A stretch of DNA of 64,000 bases from Paenibacillus sp. PvR098 (GTDB lineage: Bacteria > Bacillota > Bacilli > Paenibacillales > NBRC-103111), in contig NZ_JAFIBU010000001.1 in the NCBI RefSeq assembly GCF_017833255.1, forward strand, positions 434,001 through 498,000, given 5' to 3'. This document shows, piece by piece, positions 33,967 to 44,562 of the stretch (within the stretch, counting starts at the first letter, position 1; each line of letters starts with the position of its first letter). The position numbers and the translations under genes are program-made. The notes under the pieces are model-generated. The model was not told the origin of the DNA. It searched no databases and saw nothing but the letters and a program-made list of their open reading frames with translations.

Positions 33967-34953
33967 ATGAGCTTATTGCCTGTAGGCATTATTGGAACAG
34001 GAAAGTATGTGCCCGAACGGGTACTGACCAATCAAGAGCTGGAACAAATGGTAGATACGAACGACGAGTGGATCGTTACCCGCACAGGGATACGTGAACG
34101 TCGGGTGGCTGCTCCTGAGCAAGCATCGTCCGATTTGGCTTATGAGGCTTCTCTGCAAGCGCTAAAGAGTGCAGGGATTACGGCGGAACAGATCGATCTG
34201 ATCGTTGTGGCGACGGTCACGCCGGATATGGCCTTCCCATCGACGGCCTGCATCCTGCAGGAAAAGCTGGGTGCGAAGAAGGCTGCCGCATTCGACTTGT
34301 CTGCTGCGTGCACAGGATTTATTTATGGTCTGGCCAATGCGGCGAATTTCATAGCGACCGGGACATATAAATATGCGCTTGTGGTCGGCGCGGAATGCCT
34401 GTCGAGAATCACCGATTATACCGACCGAAATACATGCATTTTGTTCGGTGACGGAGCGGGGGCCGTTGTCCTTGGAGTCGTACCGGAAGGCCGCGGTTTT
34501 AAATCGTTCGAGCTTGGTGCCGATGGCACAGGGGGGCAGCTCCTTAAAGTGCCTGGCGGCGGATCCCGTTATCCCGCAACTCCTCAAAGCCTGGAAGGCA
34601 AGCAGCACTTTATTTTTATGGCCGGGGCGGAAGTATTTAAATTTGCCGTGCGGGTCATGGGCAGTGCGGCGGAGGAAGCGCTCCGCAAAGCGGGAATGGA
34701 TAAGTCCGAGGTGGATCTGCTTGTACCGCATCAAGCGAATATCCGTATTATTCAATCAGCGCTGAACCGGCTGAACCTCAGTGAAGACAAATGCATGATC
34801 AACCTGGACAAATACGGGAACGTTTCTGCGGCTTCGATCCCGATCGCCCTCGCGGAAGCGGTGGAATCGGGCAGGGTCAAGGAAGGCAACAAGTTGGTGC
34901 TGGTCGGCTTCGGCGGCGGGCTGACTTGGGGAGCTTCCGCATTGGTGTGGTGA
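33967..34953 (+). CDS. fabH: Beta-ketoacyl-ACP synthase III
   Basis: A 328-residue thiolase-fold enzyme that starts fatty acid synthesis from acyl-CoA and malonyl-ACP. The active triad is visible: Cys in SAACTGFIYG near residue 112, His in PHQANIRI near 254 and Asn in YGNVSAASIP near 284. ATG 33967, four bases past the plsX stop, gives the usual start LLPVGIIGTGKYVPE; an ATG at 33946 inside plsX would add seven residues and is less likely. Confidence 0.96.
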   Translation: MSLLPVGIIGTGKYVPERVLTNQELEQMVDTNDEWIVTRTGIRERRVAAPEQASSDLAYEASLQALKSAGITAEQIDLIVVATVTPDMAFPSTACILQEKLGAKKAAAFDLSAACTGFIYGLANAANFIATGTYKYALVVGAECLSRITDYTDRNTCILFGDGAGAVVLGVVPEGRGFKSFELGADGTGGQLLKVPGGGSRYPATPQSLEGKQHFIFMAGAEVFKFAVRVMGSAAEEALRKAGMDKSEVDLLVPHQANIRIIQSALNRLNLSEDKCMINLDKYGNVSAASIPIALAEAVESGRVKEGNKLVLVGFGGGLTWGASALVW

Positions 34954-34998
34954 TGAACTGCCCGCGGACGGAGCGGGAATGAAAGGAGTTGTTCTGAC

Positions 34999-35940
34999 AT
35001 GGGGAAAATTGCATTCGTGTTCCCAGGTCAAGGTGCCCAGGCCGTAGGCATGGGCAAGGATATCTATGAAGCCGAAGCGGCGTCGCGATCGATCTTTGAA
35101 GCGGCCGACAAGGCATTGGGCCTCCGTTTGACGAACATCATTTTCGAAGGACCCGAGAACGAACTGAAATTGACGTATAATACGCAGCCTGCGCTGCTGG
35201 CGACAAGCATTGCTTACCTGGAGCTGTTCCGTTCCCGTCACGGCCTGCAGCCGGACTATGCAGCGGGGCACAGCTTGGGAGAGTACAGCGCGCTTGTAGC
35301 GGCCGGTGTGCTCCATTTCGAGGACGCGGTTCGCACCGTGCGGTCGCGCGGCGAGTTTATGGACGCTGCCGTGCCTGCCGGGCAAGGAGCCATGGCTGCG
35401 GTGCTCGGAGCGGAGCGCGAGGCTTTGCAAGCGCTGTGCGCCGAGGTAAGCCGCGGGGGTGCGGTGGCAGAGCTGGCAAATCTGAACTGCCCTGGACAGA
35501 TCGTCGTCTCCGGCAGTAAAGAAGGCGTGCAGGCCATTGTTGAACGCGGTAAGGAAGCTGGAGCGAAGCGCGTCATTCCGCTTGAAGTGAGCGGGCCGTT
35601 CCACTCCTCTTTGATGAAGCCTGCTTCCGAGCGCCTGTCCAGCGTTCTCACCGGTGTGGAGATGAATCGGGCGAGCATTCCTGTCGTAGCAAACGTGACG
35701 GCAAAGCCTGTGCAGGAACCGGGTGAGATCCGGCAGCTTCTGGTCGATCAGGTTCATTCGTCAGTGCTTTGGGAAGATAGTGTGACTTGGCTGATCGAGC
35801 AGGGTGTGGATACGTTCGTGGAAATCGGAAGCGGCACGGTGTTGGCCGGGCTGATCAAGAAAATCGACCGCAACGTAAAAGTGTATTCGGTGAACAGCCT
35901 GGAATCGATTGAAAAGTTTCAACTGGAAACAAACGTATAA
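34999..35940 (+). CDS. fabD: Malonyl-CoA:ACP transacylase
   Basis: A 313-residue enzyme that loads malonyl groups onto ACP. The [12 protein letters not shown] oxyanion segment is near residue 9 and the nucleophile motif [14 protein letters not shown] near 90; the His is in GPFHSSLM near 202. The ATG follows GAAAGGAG. Confidence 0.96.
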   Translation: MGKIAFVFPGQGAQAVGMGKDIYEAEAASRSIFEAADKALGLRLTNIIFEGPENELKLTYNTQPALLATSIAYLELFRSRHGLQPDYAAGHSLGEYSALVAAGVLHFEDAVRTVRSRGEFMDAAVPAGQGAMAAVLGAEREALQALCAEVSRGGAVAELANLNCPGQIVVSGSKEGVQAIVERGKEAGAKRVIPLEVSGPFHSSLMKPASERLSSVLTGVEMNRASIPVVANVTAKPVQEPGEIRQLLVDQVHSSVLWEDSVTWLIEQGVDTFVEIGSGTVLAGLIKKIDRNVKVYSVNSLESIEKFQLETNV

Positions 35941-35963
35941 CCTGTATGGGAGGGGTTGAGCTT

Positions 35964-36704
35964 ATGCTTACAGGTAAAGTGGCATTGGTTACAGGAGCTT
36001 CACGCGGCATCGGCCGGGCAATCGCTCTGTCGCTGGCGGATGCCGGCGCGGACGTGGCTGTCAACTATGCAGGAAGCGAAGCGGCTGCAGCAGAAACGGT
36101 GCAGCAAATCGAATCGATGGGACGTAAAGCAATCAAGGTAAAAGCGAACGTCGGCTCGGTTCAAGAGGTCGAGGATATGTTTAAGCATGTTTTGGAGACG
36201 TTTGGCCGGATCGACATTTTGATCAACAACGCGGGCATTACGCGCGATAACCTGATCATGCGCATGAAAGAGGAAGAATTCGATCAAGTCATCGAAACGA
36301 ATCTGAAGGGCGTATTTAACTGCCTCAAGGCGGCAAGCCGCCCCATGATGAAGCAGCGTTTCGGGCGCATCATCAATATTTCGTCCGTTGTCGGCGCGCT
36401 TGGCAATGCCGGACAAACCAACTATGTGGCAGCTAAGGCCGGGGTTATCGGTATGACGAAATCGGCGGCTAAGGAGCTTGCTTCCCGTGGAATTACGGTG
36501 AACTGTGTGGCTCCCGGATTTATTGAAACGGATATGACCGACAAACTGTCAGGCGAGATGAGAGAGCAGCTGCTGAAGCAAATCCCGCTTGCCCGTCTGG
36601 GACAGCCGGAGGATATCGCCAAGGCGGTACGTTTCTTGGCTTCCGAAGACTCCTCGTACATGACCGGTCAAACGATCCATGTCGATGGAGGCATGTATAT
36701 GTAA
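35964..36704 (+). CDS. fabG: 3-oxoacyl-ACP reductase
   Basis: A 246-residue short-chain dehydrogenase that reduces 3-ketoacyl-ACP with NADPH. It shows TGASRGIG near residue 10, NNAGI near 88, Ser in NISSVVG near 139 and the YVAAK catalytic pair near 152. ATG 35964 lies eight bases after GGGAGGGG; an ATG at 35946 precedes that site. Confidence 0.96.
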   Translation: MLTGKVALVTGASRGIGRAIALSLADAGADVAVNYAGSEAAAAETVQQIESMGRKAIKVKANVGSVQEVEDMFKHVLETFGRIDILINNAGITRDNLIMRMKEEEFDQVIETNLKGVFNCLKAASRPMMKQRFGRIINISSVVGALGNAGQTNYVAAKAGVIGMTKSAAKELASRGITVNCVAPGFIETDMTDKLSGEMREQLLKQIPLARLGQPEDIAKAVRFLASEDSSYMTGQTIHVDGGMYM

Positions 36705-36867
36705 TCCTTCCCGGGGCAACAACTAGACAGTGCGCCTTTTGGGATCGATATGCATAGGCTACTGAGGGCCAAGGATATGGTGTTCAATTGTTTTTTTCTG
36801 CGTCACAAAGGTGACTATGGCAATTTGTCCATAAGTTAAGTATAATACCAAAGAGGAGGTGAACCGG

Positions 36868-37101
36868 ATGTCCGATGTAATGGATCGTGTAAAACGCATC
36901 GTAGTGGACCGTCTCGGTGTTGATGAGGCGGAAGTGTCGCTTGAAGCATCTTTTAAAGATGATTTAGGTGCCGATTCTCTCGATGTTGTAGAATTGGTTA
37001 TGGAATTGGAAGATGAGTTTGATATGGAAATCTCTGATGAAGATGCAGAGAAAATTACTACTGTAGGTCAAGTAGTTGAGTACATAAAATCTCATACCTA
37101 A
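36868..37101 (+). CDS. acpP: Acyl carrier protein
   Basis: A 77-residue acidic carrier. The phosphopantetheine Ser is in [14 protein letters not shown] near residue 36. The ATG follows GAGGAGGTG. The 163-base gap after fabG holds a TATAAT (36841-36846) with no good -35 and an inverted GTCAC/GTGAC, so a separate promoter for this highly expressed gene is possible. Confidence 0.97.
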   Translation: MSDVMDRVKRIVVDRLGVDEAEVSLEASFKDDLGADSLDVVELVMELEDEFDMEISDEDAEKITTVGQVVEYIKSHT

Positions 37102-37108
37102 GCGTTGT

Positions 37109-37137
37109 AAGTCCCGTTTCTTTTAGTGACGGGACTT
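37109..37137 (+). terminator. Hairpin between acpP and fabF
   Basis: A nine-base perfect stem AAGTCCCGT/ACGGGACTT without a T run. It probably protects the acpP mRNA end or partly terminates transcription ahead of fabF. Confidence 0.55.
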
Positions 37138-37221
37138 ATCTCCATTCCAAACGGTTTTATCTTTCAAGTTATTCAAGAAGAAATAAATAACGAAAGTTAT
37201 TTTTAATAGAGGTGGGTTAAA

Positions 37222-38460
37222 GTGAAACAAAGAGTCGTTATTACGGGTCTCGGCGTGATGTCCTCGCTCGGGCGCGATCTTGAAACCTTTTGGGCAAGCC
37301 TGCTCGCCGGCAAGTCCGGAGTGAGCCCGATTGAATCCTTCGACGTAAGAGAATATCCTACGCGCATTGCTGCCGAAATTAAAGACTTTAATCCTGAGGA
37401 ATACTTCGATAAGAAGGAAGCCCGCCGGATGGACCGCTTCGTACAGTTTGCCGTGGCGGCCTCTTTGATGGCATTGAAAGACTCGGGACTGAATATTAAG
37501 GAACAAACTGACCCGGAGCGCGTAGGTGTTTATGTGGGTTCCGGTATTGGCGGTCTGTCCACTTGGGAAGAGCAGCATAAAATACTGCTTGAAAAAGGGC
37601 CGAAACGGGTGAGTCCTTTCTTTATTCCAATGATGATCGCGAATATGGCTTCGGGCCAAATTTCCATGATGACAGGAGCCAAGGGTCCGAACAGCACGGC
37701 GGTGACCGCCTGTGCTACGGGTACGCATTCCATTGGCGACGCCTTCAAGAAGATCCAGTATGGCGACGCGGATGTGATGATTTGCGGCGGTGCGGAAGCA
37801 ACGATCAGCCCGACCGGCGTAGCCGGCTTTTGTGCATTGCGCGCGATGTCAACACGTAATGACGAGCCGGAGAAGGCGAGCCGCCCGTTTGATACCGGAC
37901 GCGACGGCTTCGTGATGGGGGAAGGCGCAGGTATCCTCATCCTCGAATCGCTAGAGCATGCAACACAGCGCGGCGCTCGGATTTACGGCGAGGTGATTGG
38001 CTACGGAATGAGTGGGGATGCCCACCACATGACGGATCCCGATCCAGACGGCGCAGCCCGCTGTATGGTCAAAGCGATCCAAGACGCAGGCATCCCGTTT
38101 GAGGCCATCGATTACATTAACGCGCATGGCACCTCGACACCGGTAGGTGACAAATCCGAGACTACGGCCGTAAAGAAAGCGTTCGGCGATCACGCCTATA
38201 AGCTGGCGGTGAGCTCGACCAAGTCGATGACAGGTCATCTTCTCGGCGCTGCGGGCGGGGTGGAAGCACTCATCTGTGCGCTTGCATTGAAGCATGGAAC
38301 CATCCCGCCAACGATCAATCTGGAGGATCAAGATCCGGAATGTGATTTGGATTATGTGCCGAATGTTCCGCGTCAAGCAGATCTTCATGTGGTCATGTCC
38401 AACTCGTTCGGCTTTGGTGGACATAACGCCACTCTTATATTAAAGAAATTCGAAGCATAA
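37222..38460 (+). CDS. fabF: Beta-ketoacyl-ACP synthase II
   Basis: A 412-residue condensing enzyme for chain elongation. The Cys-His-His triad is in [13 protein letters not shown] near residue 164, [11 protein letters not shown] near 301 and [12 protein letters not shown] near 338. The GTG start follows GAGGTGGG. Confidence 0.96.
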   Translation: MKQRVVITGLGVMSSLGRDLETFWASLLAGKSGVSPIESFDVREYPTRIAAEIKDFNPEEYFDKKEARRMDRFVQFAVAASLMALKDSGLNIKEQTDPERVGVYVGSGIGGLSTWEEQHKILLEKGPKRVSPFFIPMMIANMASGQISMMTGAKGPNSTAVTACATGTHSIGDAFKKIQYGDADVMICGGAEATISPTGVAGFCALRAMSTRNDEPEKASRPFDTGRDGFVMGEGAGILILESLEHATQRGARIYGEVIGYGMSGDAHHMTDPDPDGAARCMVKAIQDAGIPFEAIDYINAHGTSTPVGDKSETTAVKKAFGDHAYKLAVSSTKSMTGHLLGAAGGVEALICALALKHGTIPPTINLEDQDPECDLDYVPNVPRQADLHVVMSNSFGFGGHNATLILKKFEA

Positions 38461-38493
38461 TGGACTCACGCGGTTGTCCATACTAAACTATTG

Positions 38494-38524
38494 TTTCGTG
38501 GAACTTGTTGTTCGTTCCACGAAA
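38494..38524 (+). other. Perfect hairpin in the rnc leader
   Basis: The stem TTTCGTGGAAC/GTTCCACGAAA is 11 bp with a nine-base loop and no T run. It lies 28 bases before the rnc start. It may be a weak terminator for fabF, or a double-stranded target in the leader of the RNase III gene. Confidence 0.55.
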
Positions 38525-38552
38525 TCATCCGCTCACACGAAGGTGATAAGAC

Positions 38553-39257
38553 ATGCATCGCAACCTGAAGCAGCTTCAATCGGAACTGCACTTGCCTTTT
38601 AAGAATCCCGATCTTCTTCGGCAGGCATTTACGCATTCCTCTTACGTGAACGAACACCGCGTAGGTCAATACAAGGATAATGAACGTTTGGAGTTTTTGG
38701 GGGATGCTGTTCTGGAACTGACGGTGTCGGAGTACTTGTTTGAGAAGTATCCCGATCGTCCGGAAGGGGAACTCACCAAATTGAGAGCTTCAATCGTTTG
38801 CGAGCCATCGCTTGTCGGCTTTGCCGAACAGCTCGATTTCGGATCTTATGTGCTGCTCGGCAAAGGAGAAGAGCTGACCGGCGGAAGAACCCGTCCGGCA
38901 TTGCTTGCAGATGTGTTCGAGTCATTTATCGGCTCATTGTATCTGGATCAGGGCTTGGAAACGGTAAGGGCGTTTTTGCAAAAGCATATGTTTCCTCATC
39001 TGCCTCAGCAAGGAAAATTGCTGACGGCCGATTTCAAAACGTATTTGCAGGAGCATACGCAGCAGCATAACATGGGTCCGCTGGAATATAAAATCGTAGA
39101 CGAGCGGGGACCAGCTCACGAGCGGGAATTTGTCGCGGAGGTTTACCTTCACGATCAGCTGCTCGGTCAAGGAACGGGGCGTTCCAAAAAGGAAGCGGAA
39201 CAGCAAGCGGCGGCGGAGGCACTAACCACGCTAAAGGTAAAGGTTCAGAAGCCATAA
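38553..39257 (+). CDS. rnc: Ribonuclease III
   Basis: A 234-residue double-strand-specific endonuclease. The signature [14 protein letters not shown] is near residue 44 and the second metal-binding segment [18 protein letters not shown] near 116. A double-stranded RNA-binding domain fills 160-230 (LQEHTQQ..., [18 protein letters not shown]). It processes rRNA and the SRP RNA whose protein partners are encoded downstream. Confidence 0.96.
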   Translation: MHRNLKQLQSELHLPFKNPDLLRQAFTHSSYVNEHRVGQYKDNERLEFLGDAVLELTVSEYLFEKYPDRPEGELTKLRASIVCEPSLVGFAEQLDFGSYVLLGKGEELTGGRTRPALLADVFESFIGSLYLDQGLETVRAFLQKHMFPHLPQQGKLLTADFKTYLQEHTQQHNMGPLEYKIVDERGPAHEREFVAEVYLHDQLLGQGTGRSKKEAEQQAAAEALTTLKVKVQKP

Positions 39258-39266
39258 AGGAAATGC

Positions 39267-39309
39267 GAGCGTAAGTGGCGGCCGATCAACGGGTCGTCGC
39301 TCTTTTTTT
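39267..39309 (+). terminator. Terminator after rnc
   Basis: GAGC/GCTC and GGCGGCC/GGTCGTC (two G-U pairs) form a two-part stem, followed by TTTTTTT. Confidence 0.75.
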
Positions 39310-39378
39310 GTTCGTTTAGACCGCGGTATCTACTAAGGCAGGGGAATATGATACAATAGCCGTAAGAGGTGAGCCAAT

Positions 39379-42300
39379 TTGTTTTTGAGACGTATCGAGC
39401 TTTCGGGCTTTAAATCGTTTGCGGACCGGACCGAGTTGGAGTTCGTACAGGGCATAACCGCAGTGGTAGGCCCTAACGGCAGCGGGAAGAGTAATATCTC
39501 CGACGGCATTCGTTGGGTGCTGGGGGAGCAGAGTGCAAGGTCGCTCCGCGGAGGCAAAATGGAAGACATCATTTTTGCCGGCAGCGACGCCCGCAAAGCG
39601 GTCAATTACGGGGAAGTATCGCTAACGCTGGACAATGCCAGCCAATCGCTGCCTCTAGAATATAATGAAGTGACGGTGACCCGGAGAGTCCATCGAAGCG
39701 GTGAGAGCGAGTACCTCATAAATAAGCAGCCTTGCCGGCTGAAGGATATTACAGAGCTGTTCATGGATACAGGGATCGGGAAGGAAGCTTATTCGATCAT
39801 CGGACAAGGACGGATCGAGGAAATATTGAGTACGAAGTCGGAGGATCGCCGGGGTATATTTGAGGAAGCTTCGGGGATTGTGAAATATAAATCGCGTAAG
39901 AAAGAAACAGAAAAAAAACTGCAGGAAACCGAGCAAAATTTGTTGCGGATCCATGACCTCGTAACAGAGCTGGAGGACCAATTGGACCCTCTGCGCATCC
40001 AATCGGAGAAGGCTGTTCGATTCAAGGAGCTAAAGGAGCAGTTGAAATCCAGTGAAATCGCGATGTATGTGTACCAAATCGAGCAGATTTATGCAACATG
40101 GACCGAAACGAATGCCCAGCTCGAAGAGCTGCGTCAAGCTCAGCTGGAGCTCTCGGGTTATGTAAGTGTGCACGATGCCCAGCTCGAGACCGATCGCTTG
40201 GAAACGAGACAGCTGGAGGAAAGCATCGAGCAGCTTCAGGAGCATCTGCTGCAGCTCAGCGAAGATTTCGAGAAGTGCGAAGGTCATGGAGAAGTATTGA
40301 AGGAGCGTAAAAAGAATTACGCGGCCAACAGGAATCAGCTCGAGCTCACTGTTCGGCAGCAAGAACAGCGGCTTCTGGATAAAGAAGCGGAAATCGCCGG
40401 GCTGCGGGACAAGCTCGAGGTGATTGCAGGGCGCCTTTCCGAAACAGAGGCAAAACTGAAGGCGGAGGAAGACCGTTTGCTTGGGGTTACCGGGGGGCTC
40501 AGCAGTGCTGAAGAAGACCGGCTCAAGAGCGAGCTGCTAGAGGTGCTGAACGATGCCGCAAATGCACGCAACGAAGCGCGCTATGCTGAACAGCAGCTTG
40601 AGACGCTAACCCGCCGGATGGACCGGCTGGGTGACGAGCACCGGAAGTGGGCTGAGCAGCAAAAGAGCATTACGGAGCGCAAGGCGAAGCTGGAACAACG
40701 GCTGCAGGAGGCTGTCGATGGGATAGCCGAGGTGCGTAACCGGTATTTGGAACTGAGTCAAGGACTTAAGGCAAAGCAGGCCTTGTCGGAAGAGGCCCAG
40801 GCGACCGTGCGTAAATGGGAGCAAAAGCTGGATGCTATGGTGTCCCGGCGCGATACGATGCGTGAGATGGCTAACGATTACGACGGGTTTATGCACGGCG
40901 TTAAAGAGGTGCTGAAGGCGAAGAACCGCAGCGATTTGCGCGGCATTCATGGTGCTGTCGCCGAGCTAGTGATGGTACCTGCGCATATAGAGCTAGCGGT
41001 GGAGACGGCGCTAGGGGGCGCACTTCAGCATATCGTTGTGGATAACGAGGTGAACGGGCGGGAAGCGATAGCTTTCCTCAAGCGCCGTCAGCTTGGCCGT
41101 GCTACGTTCCTACCTCTTGATGTGATCCGGGGACGATCAATTTCGGAAAGCGAACAACGTCAGGTGCAAGGAATGGAAGGGTTTGTCGGAATTGCGGTCG
41201 ATTTGGTGCAGTTCGACGAGCCTTATCGTCAGATTGCCGGCAGCTTGTTGGGCAATGTCATTATCGCGCAGTCGCTGGAGGTGGCCAACCGGATCGCGGC
41301 AAGAGTGCAGTACCGCTATCGCGTTGTGACGCTGGAAGGCGACGTCGTTAATCCCGGGGGGTCGATGTCCGGAGGAAGCCAGCAAAAGAAAACGACAAGT
41401 TTGCTTAGCCGACAGCGTCAGATCGAGGACATGGACAAGGAGATTGCTCAGTCCGAGTCGCAGCTTCGGAACCTGCGCGAGAAAGCGGAACAGATGCGTC
41501 GCGAGATTGGAGAAGCGTCCAAAGAGCTGGATGAGCTTCGCGCGCTTGGCGAGAGCCGCCGGATTGAAGAACAGCAGGTTCGGGCTATGCTGGAACCGCT
41601 GAAGAATGAGGCGAAGCAGGTGACTGAGCAGCTTGCGCTGTATGGCGAAGACGGACAGTCGCTAACAGAAGAGCGAACTGAGCTAGAGAAGCGCCGGGTT
41701 GTCGCGCTGGAGACGCTGGAGCGACTGCAGGGCGAGGAGGCGGCGATGCAGAAAGCCATTCGCGAGGCGGAAATCCATCGGAAGGCGAGTGAATCTGCGA
41801 AGGAAGAGCTGCAGACGCAGTTGACCGATCTCAAGGTAACCGTGGCTTCCCAATCGCAGGAAAAGCAGTCGCTGCAGGAGCAGGATCGCCGTTTGCGGAT
41901 GGAGCGCGAAGCGCTGAAAGCGGAGCTTGAGGCCAATCGGAAGCTGCGGCATCAGCTGGAGTCGGACATGGCGAACCACGACCAGGAAAGCGTGCTTCAA
42001 ATCGAGCAGTTGAACGATTTGAAGCTGAGGAAGCAGTTGTGCGCCGAGCAGCTGGATATGAAGCGTGCAGAGCGCGCGGGGTGGATCGCCAAGCTGGAAG
42101 CGGAAGAAAGCAAAACCAAGGAGCAGCGGACGAAGCTTCGTCAAGTGGAGGAGCAGCTGCACCAGACGGAAGTACGCGTGAACCGTTTGGACGTGGAGCT
42201 GGAGAATCTGCTCAAAAAGCTGTCGGAGGACTACGAGTTAAGCTACGAGTTGGCCAAGGTACGTTATCCGGTTCCGGAGGATGTACTCGGCACGCAGAAC

Positions 42301-42954
42301 AAAGTTCGCGAGCTGAAACGCGAAATCGCCATTCTAGGCGAGGTGAATCTCGGCGCGATCGAAGAGCATCAGCGCGTCAATGAGCGCTATCAATTTCTGT
42401 CTGAGCAGAAGAACGATCTTGTGGAAGCAAAAACTGCACTGTATATGGTAATTCGCGAGATGGATGAAGAGATGGGAAAACGGTTCCGATTGACCTTCGA
42501 TGCGATTCGTTCGCACTTCGTCGTTGTCTTTGCGAAGCTGTTCGGTGGCGGCCGGGCGGATCTTATCTTGTCCGAGCCTGATAACCTGCTTGACACAGGC
42601 ATCGAGATCGTAGCGCAGCCTCCAGGCAAAAAGCTGCAAAATCTGCAGCTGCTTTCCGGCGGTGAGCGTGCGCTGACCGCCATCGCACTGCTGTTCTCCA
42701 TCATTCGCGTCAAGCCGGTGCCGTTCTGCGTGCTGGATGAAGTGGAAGCGGCGCTGGATGAAGCCAACGTCGCGCGCTTTGCCGAGTATTTGCGGGAGTT
42801 TTCGCAGCAAACGCAATTTATCGTCGTTACACATCGCAAAGGGACGATGGAGGAAGCGGACGTGCTGTACGGCGTCACGATGGAGGAAGGCGGCGTCTCC
42901 AAGCTCGTTTCCGTTCGTTTAGAGGAAGATGAGGCAATCATGGAGGCTGGCTGA
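39379..42954 (+). CDS. smc: Chromosome segregation protein SMC
   Basis: A 1191-residue condensin ATPase. Walker A GPNGSGKSN is near residue 31, a long coiled coil is interrupted by a hinge (about 520-655, with FLPLDVIRGR and GNVIIAQSLE), and a second coiled coil leads to the signature LSGGERALTAIALL near 1093 and Walker B FCVLDEVEAALDEAN near 1118. It organises newly replicated origins with ScpA/ScpB. The TTG start follows AGAGGTGAG. Upstream TGATACAAT (39349-39357) is an extended -10 promoter without a good -35. Confidence 0.97.
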   Translation: MFLRRIELSGFKSFADRTELEFVQGITAVVGPNGSGKSNISDGIRWVLGEQSARSLRGGKMEDIIFAGSDARKAVNYGEVSLTLDNASQSLPLEYNEVTVTRRVHRSGESEYLINKQPCRLKDITELFMDTGIGKEAYSIIGQGRIEEILSTKSEDRRGIFEEASGIVKYKSRKKETEKKLQETEQNLLRIHDLVTELEDQLDPLRIQSEKAVRFKELKEQLKSSEIAMYVYQIEQIYATWTETNAQLEELRQAQLELSGYVSVHDAQLETDRLETRQLEESIEQLQEHLLQLSEDFEKCEGHGEVLKERKKNYAANRNQLELTVRQQEQRLLDKEAEIAGLRDKLEVIAGRLSETEAKLKAEEDRLLGVTGGLSSAEEDRLKSELLEVLNDAANARNEARYAEQQLETLTRRMDRLGDEHRKWAEQQKSITERKAKLEQRLQEAVDGIAEVRNRYLELSQGLKAKQALSEEAQATVRKWEQKLDAMVSRRDTMREMANDYDGFMHGVKEVLKAKNRSDLRGIHGAVAELVMVPAHIELAVETALGGALQHIVVDNEVNGREAIAFLKRRQLGRATFLPLDVIRGRSISESEQRQVQGMEGFVGIAVDLVQFDEPYRQIAGSLLGNVIIAQSLEVANRIAARVQYRYRVVTLEGDVVNPGGSMSGGSQQKKTTSLLSRQRQIEDMDKEIAQSESQLRNLREKAEQMRREIGEASKELDELRALGESRRIEEQQVRAMLEPLKNEAKQVTEQLALYGEDGQSLTEERTELEKRRVVALETLERLQGEEAAMQKAIREAEIHRKASESAKEELQTQLTDLKVTVASQSQEKQSLQEQDRRLRMEREALKAELEANRKLRHQLESDMANHDQESVLQIEQLNDLKLRKQLCAEQLDMKRAERAGWIAKLEAEESKTKEQRTKLRQVEEQLHQTEVRVNRLDVELENLLKKLSEDYELSYELAKVRYPVPEDVLGTQNKVRELKREIAILGEVNLGAIEEHQRVNERYQFLSEQKNDLVEAKTALYMVIREMDEEMGKRFRLTFDAIRSHFVVVFAKLFGGGRADLILSEPDNLLDTGIEIVAQPPGKKLQNLQLLSGGERALTAIALLFSIIRVKPVPFCVLDEVEAALDEANVARFAEYLREFSQQTQFIVVTHRKGTMEEADVLYGVTMEEGGVSKLVSVRLEEDEAIMEAG

Positions 42955-43019
42955 CGCTTGAGCTGGCAGATTCGGACTGACCTATAGTCCATATTGAACA
43001 TAAAGGCAGGTGCTCAGAA

Positions 43020-44024
43020 GTGAGCTTTTTCAAACGGTTAAAAGAAACGATTTCGACCAAAACAGAAGTAGTAACCAATAAATTTAAAGAAGGTTTGGCG
43101 AAAACGAGGGATGTGTTCGTTGAGCGGGTGGAGGATTTGTTCTCGCGCCGCAAAAAAATCGACGAGGACTTCTATGAGGAGCTTGAGGAAATTTTGATCG
43201 GCGCCGATGTGGGCGTGAACACAGTGCTGAAGCTGATCGATGATCTGCGCAGCGAGGTTCGCAAACGTAAAATCGAGAGCCCCAGCGAGCTTCAGCCGAT
43301 TCTGTCTGAAATGCTCATTGCGCTCCTGAAGGGCAACGAGCAGGCGGAGCTCAAGATGGCAGACAGCGGGCTAACGGTCATCTTGTTTGTCGGCGTGAAC
43401 GGCGTGGGTAAAACGACCACGATCGGCAAAATGGCACATATGCTGAAGTTGCAAGGCAAAAAGGTGCTTCTTGCGGCTGGCGACACCTTCCGGGCAGGCG
43501 CAATCGAGCAGCTGGAGGAATGGGGGCGCCGAGTCGGCGTGGACGTCATTAAACAGCAGGCGGGCTCCGATCCGGCTGCAGTCATGTTCGATGCGCTGCA
43601 GGCCGCCAAATCACGTGGCGTGGACGTGCTGCTTTGCGATACGGCCGGACGGCTTCAAAACAAAGTCAACCTGATGGAGGAGTTGAACAAGATTTATCGC
43701 GTTATTCGCCGCGAAGTGCCGGAAGCGCCGCATGAAGTGCTGCTGGTGTTGGATGCCACGACGGGCCAGAATGCCATGACCCAGGCGAAGTTATTCGACG
43801 AGAAATCAGGGCTCAGCGGTCTTGTGCTCACGAAGCTGGACGGAACGGCCAAAGGCGGGATCGTCGTGGCGATCCGTCAAGAGCTGAAGCTGCCAGTCAA
43901 ATTCGTCGGTCTAGGTGAGAAGATGGACGACCTGCAGCCGTTCGATTCCGATCAATTCGTACATGCTTTGTTCAGCAAATGGATCGCTGAATCGGACAAG
44001 GACCAGGAACAGGCGGAGAGTTGA
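43020..44024 (+). CDS. ftsY: Signal recognition particle receptor FtsY
   Basis: A 334-residue SRP GTPase that receives ribosome-SRP complexes at the membrane. It has a short N-terminal amphipathic part (SFFKRLKETIS) instead of the long acidic domain of enterobacteria, then the NG domain with GVNGVGKTTTIGK near residue 125, DTAGRLQNK near 208 and TKLDGTAKGG near 274. The start is GTG after GGCAGGTG. The order smc-ftsY-ylxM-ffh is that of B. subtilis. Confidence 0.96.
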   Translation: MSFFKRLKETISTKTEVVTNKFKEGLAKTRDVFVERVEDLFSRRKKIDEDFYEELEEILIGADVGVNTVLKLIDDLRSEVRKRKIESPSELQPILSEMLIALLKGNEQAELKMADSGLTVILFVGVNGVGKTTTIGKMAHMLKLQGKKVLLAAGDTFRAGAIEQLEEWGRRVGVDVIKQQAGSDPAAVMFDALQAAKSRGVDVLLCDTAGRLQNKVNLMEELNKIYRVIRREVPEAPHEVLLVLDATTGQNAMTQAKLFDEKSGLSGLVLTKLDGTAKGGIVVAIRQELKLPVKFVGLGEKMDDLQPFDSDQFVHALFSKWIAESDKDQEQAES

Positions 44025-44101
44025 GTCTTTGCATTACAGGTAGTGCAGGCGGCTCTCCATATCCCGTCCTGTAAGGCGTTTGTGCTGACAAGGACAAATG
44101 C

Positions 44102-44130
44102 TTGACAACGATCTGCGAATTCAGTATGAT
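44102..44130 (+). promoter_or_regulatory. SigA-type promoter of ylxM-ffh
   Basis: TTGACA and TATGAT are separated by 17 bp, with +1 near 44137 and a leader of about 47 bases. Confidence 0.8.
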
Positions 44131-44183
44131 AAGTGAAGTTGCTTTGCTGTAAAGTGTTTTACCTTAACGGAGGTGAGGCACGA

Positions 44184-44534
44184 ATGACGGAGGAAACCGT
44201 CCTTTCGAAGACGACCCGGATCAATTTGCTGTTCGATTTCTACGAACGGCTGCTGACGGAAAAGCAGCAAATATTTTTGAAGCATTACTTTCATGATGAT
44301 TATTCGCTTGGGGAGATTGCGGCGGAATTCAGCATTAGCCGCCAAGCGGTATACGAACATATTAAACGGGCCGAATCCGTGCTGGAGGATTGTGAATCGA
44401 AGCTGCAGTTGCTCGCCAAACACGAGGAGCGACGGAAGCTTCTCCAGCAGCTTGAGCTTGTAGTCCAAGAGTTGTCCGCGCCGAAACAAGCGGAAGCGAA
44501 GGCTATAACGGAACGCCTGTATGAACTAGACTAA
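44184..44534 (+). CDS. ylxM: YlxM/p13-like helix-turn-helix protein
   Basis: A 116-residue DNA-binding-like protein with a sigma-4-type helix-turn-helix ([22 protein letters not shown]) near residue 42 and a helical tail. YlxM proteins are encoded immediately before ffh and are thought to modulate SRP. The ATG follows GGAGGTGAGG; in-frame codons upstream lie before that site. Confidence 0.93.
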   Translation: MTEETVLSKTTRINLLFDFYERLLTEKQQIFLKHYFHDDYSLGEIAAEFSISRQAVYEHIKRAESVLEDCESKLQLLAKHEERRKLLQQLELVVQELSAPKQAEAKAITERLYELD

Positions 44535-44562
44535 AATTCCCTTCGGAAGGTGGTAACGCCCT

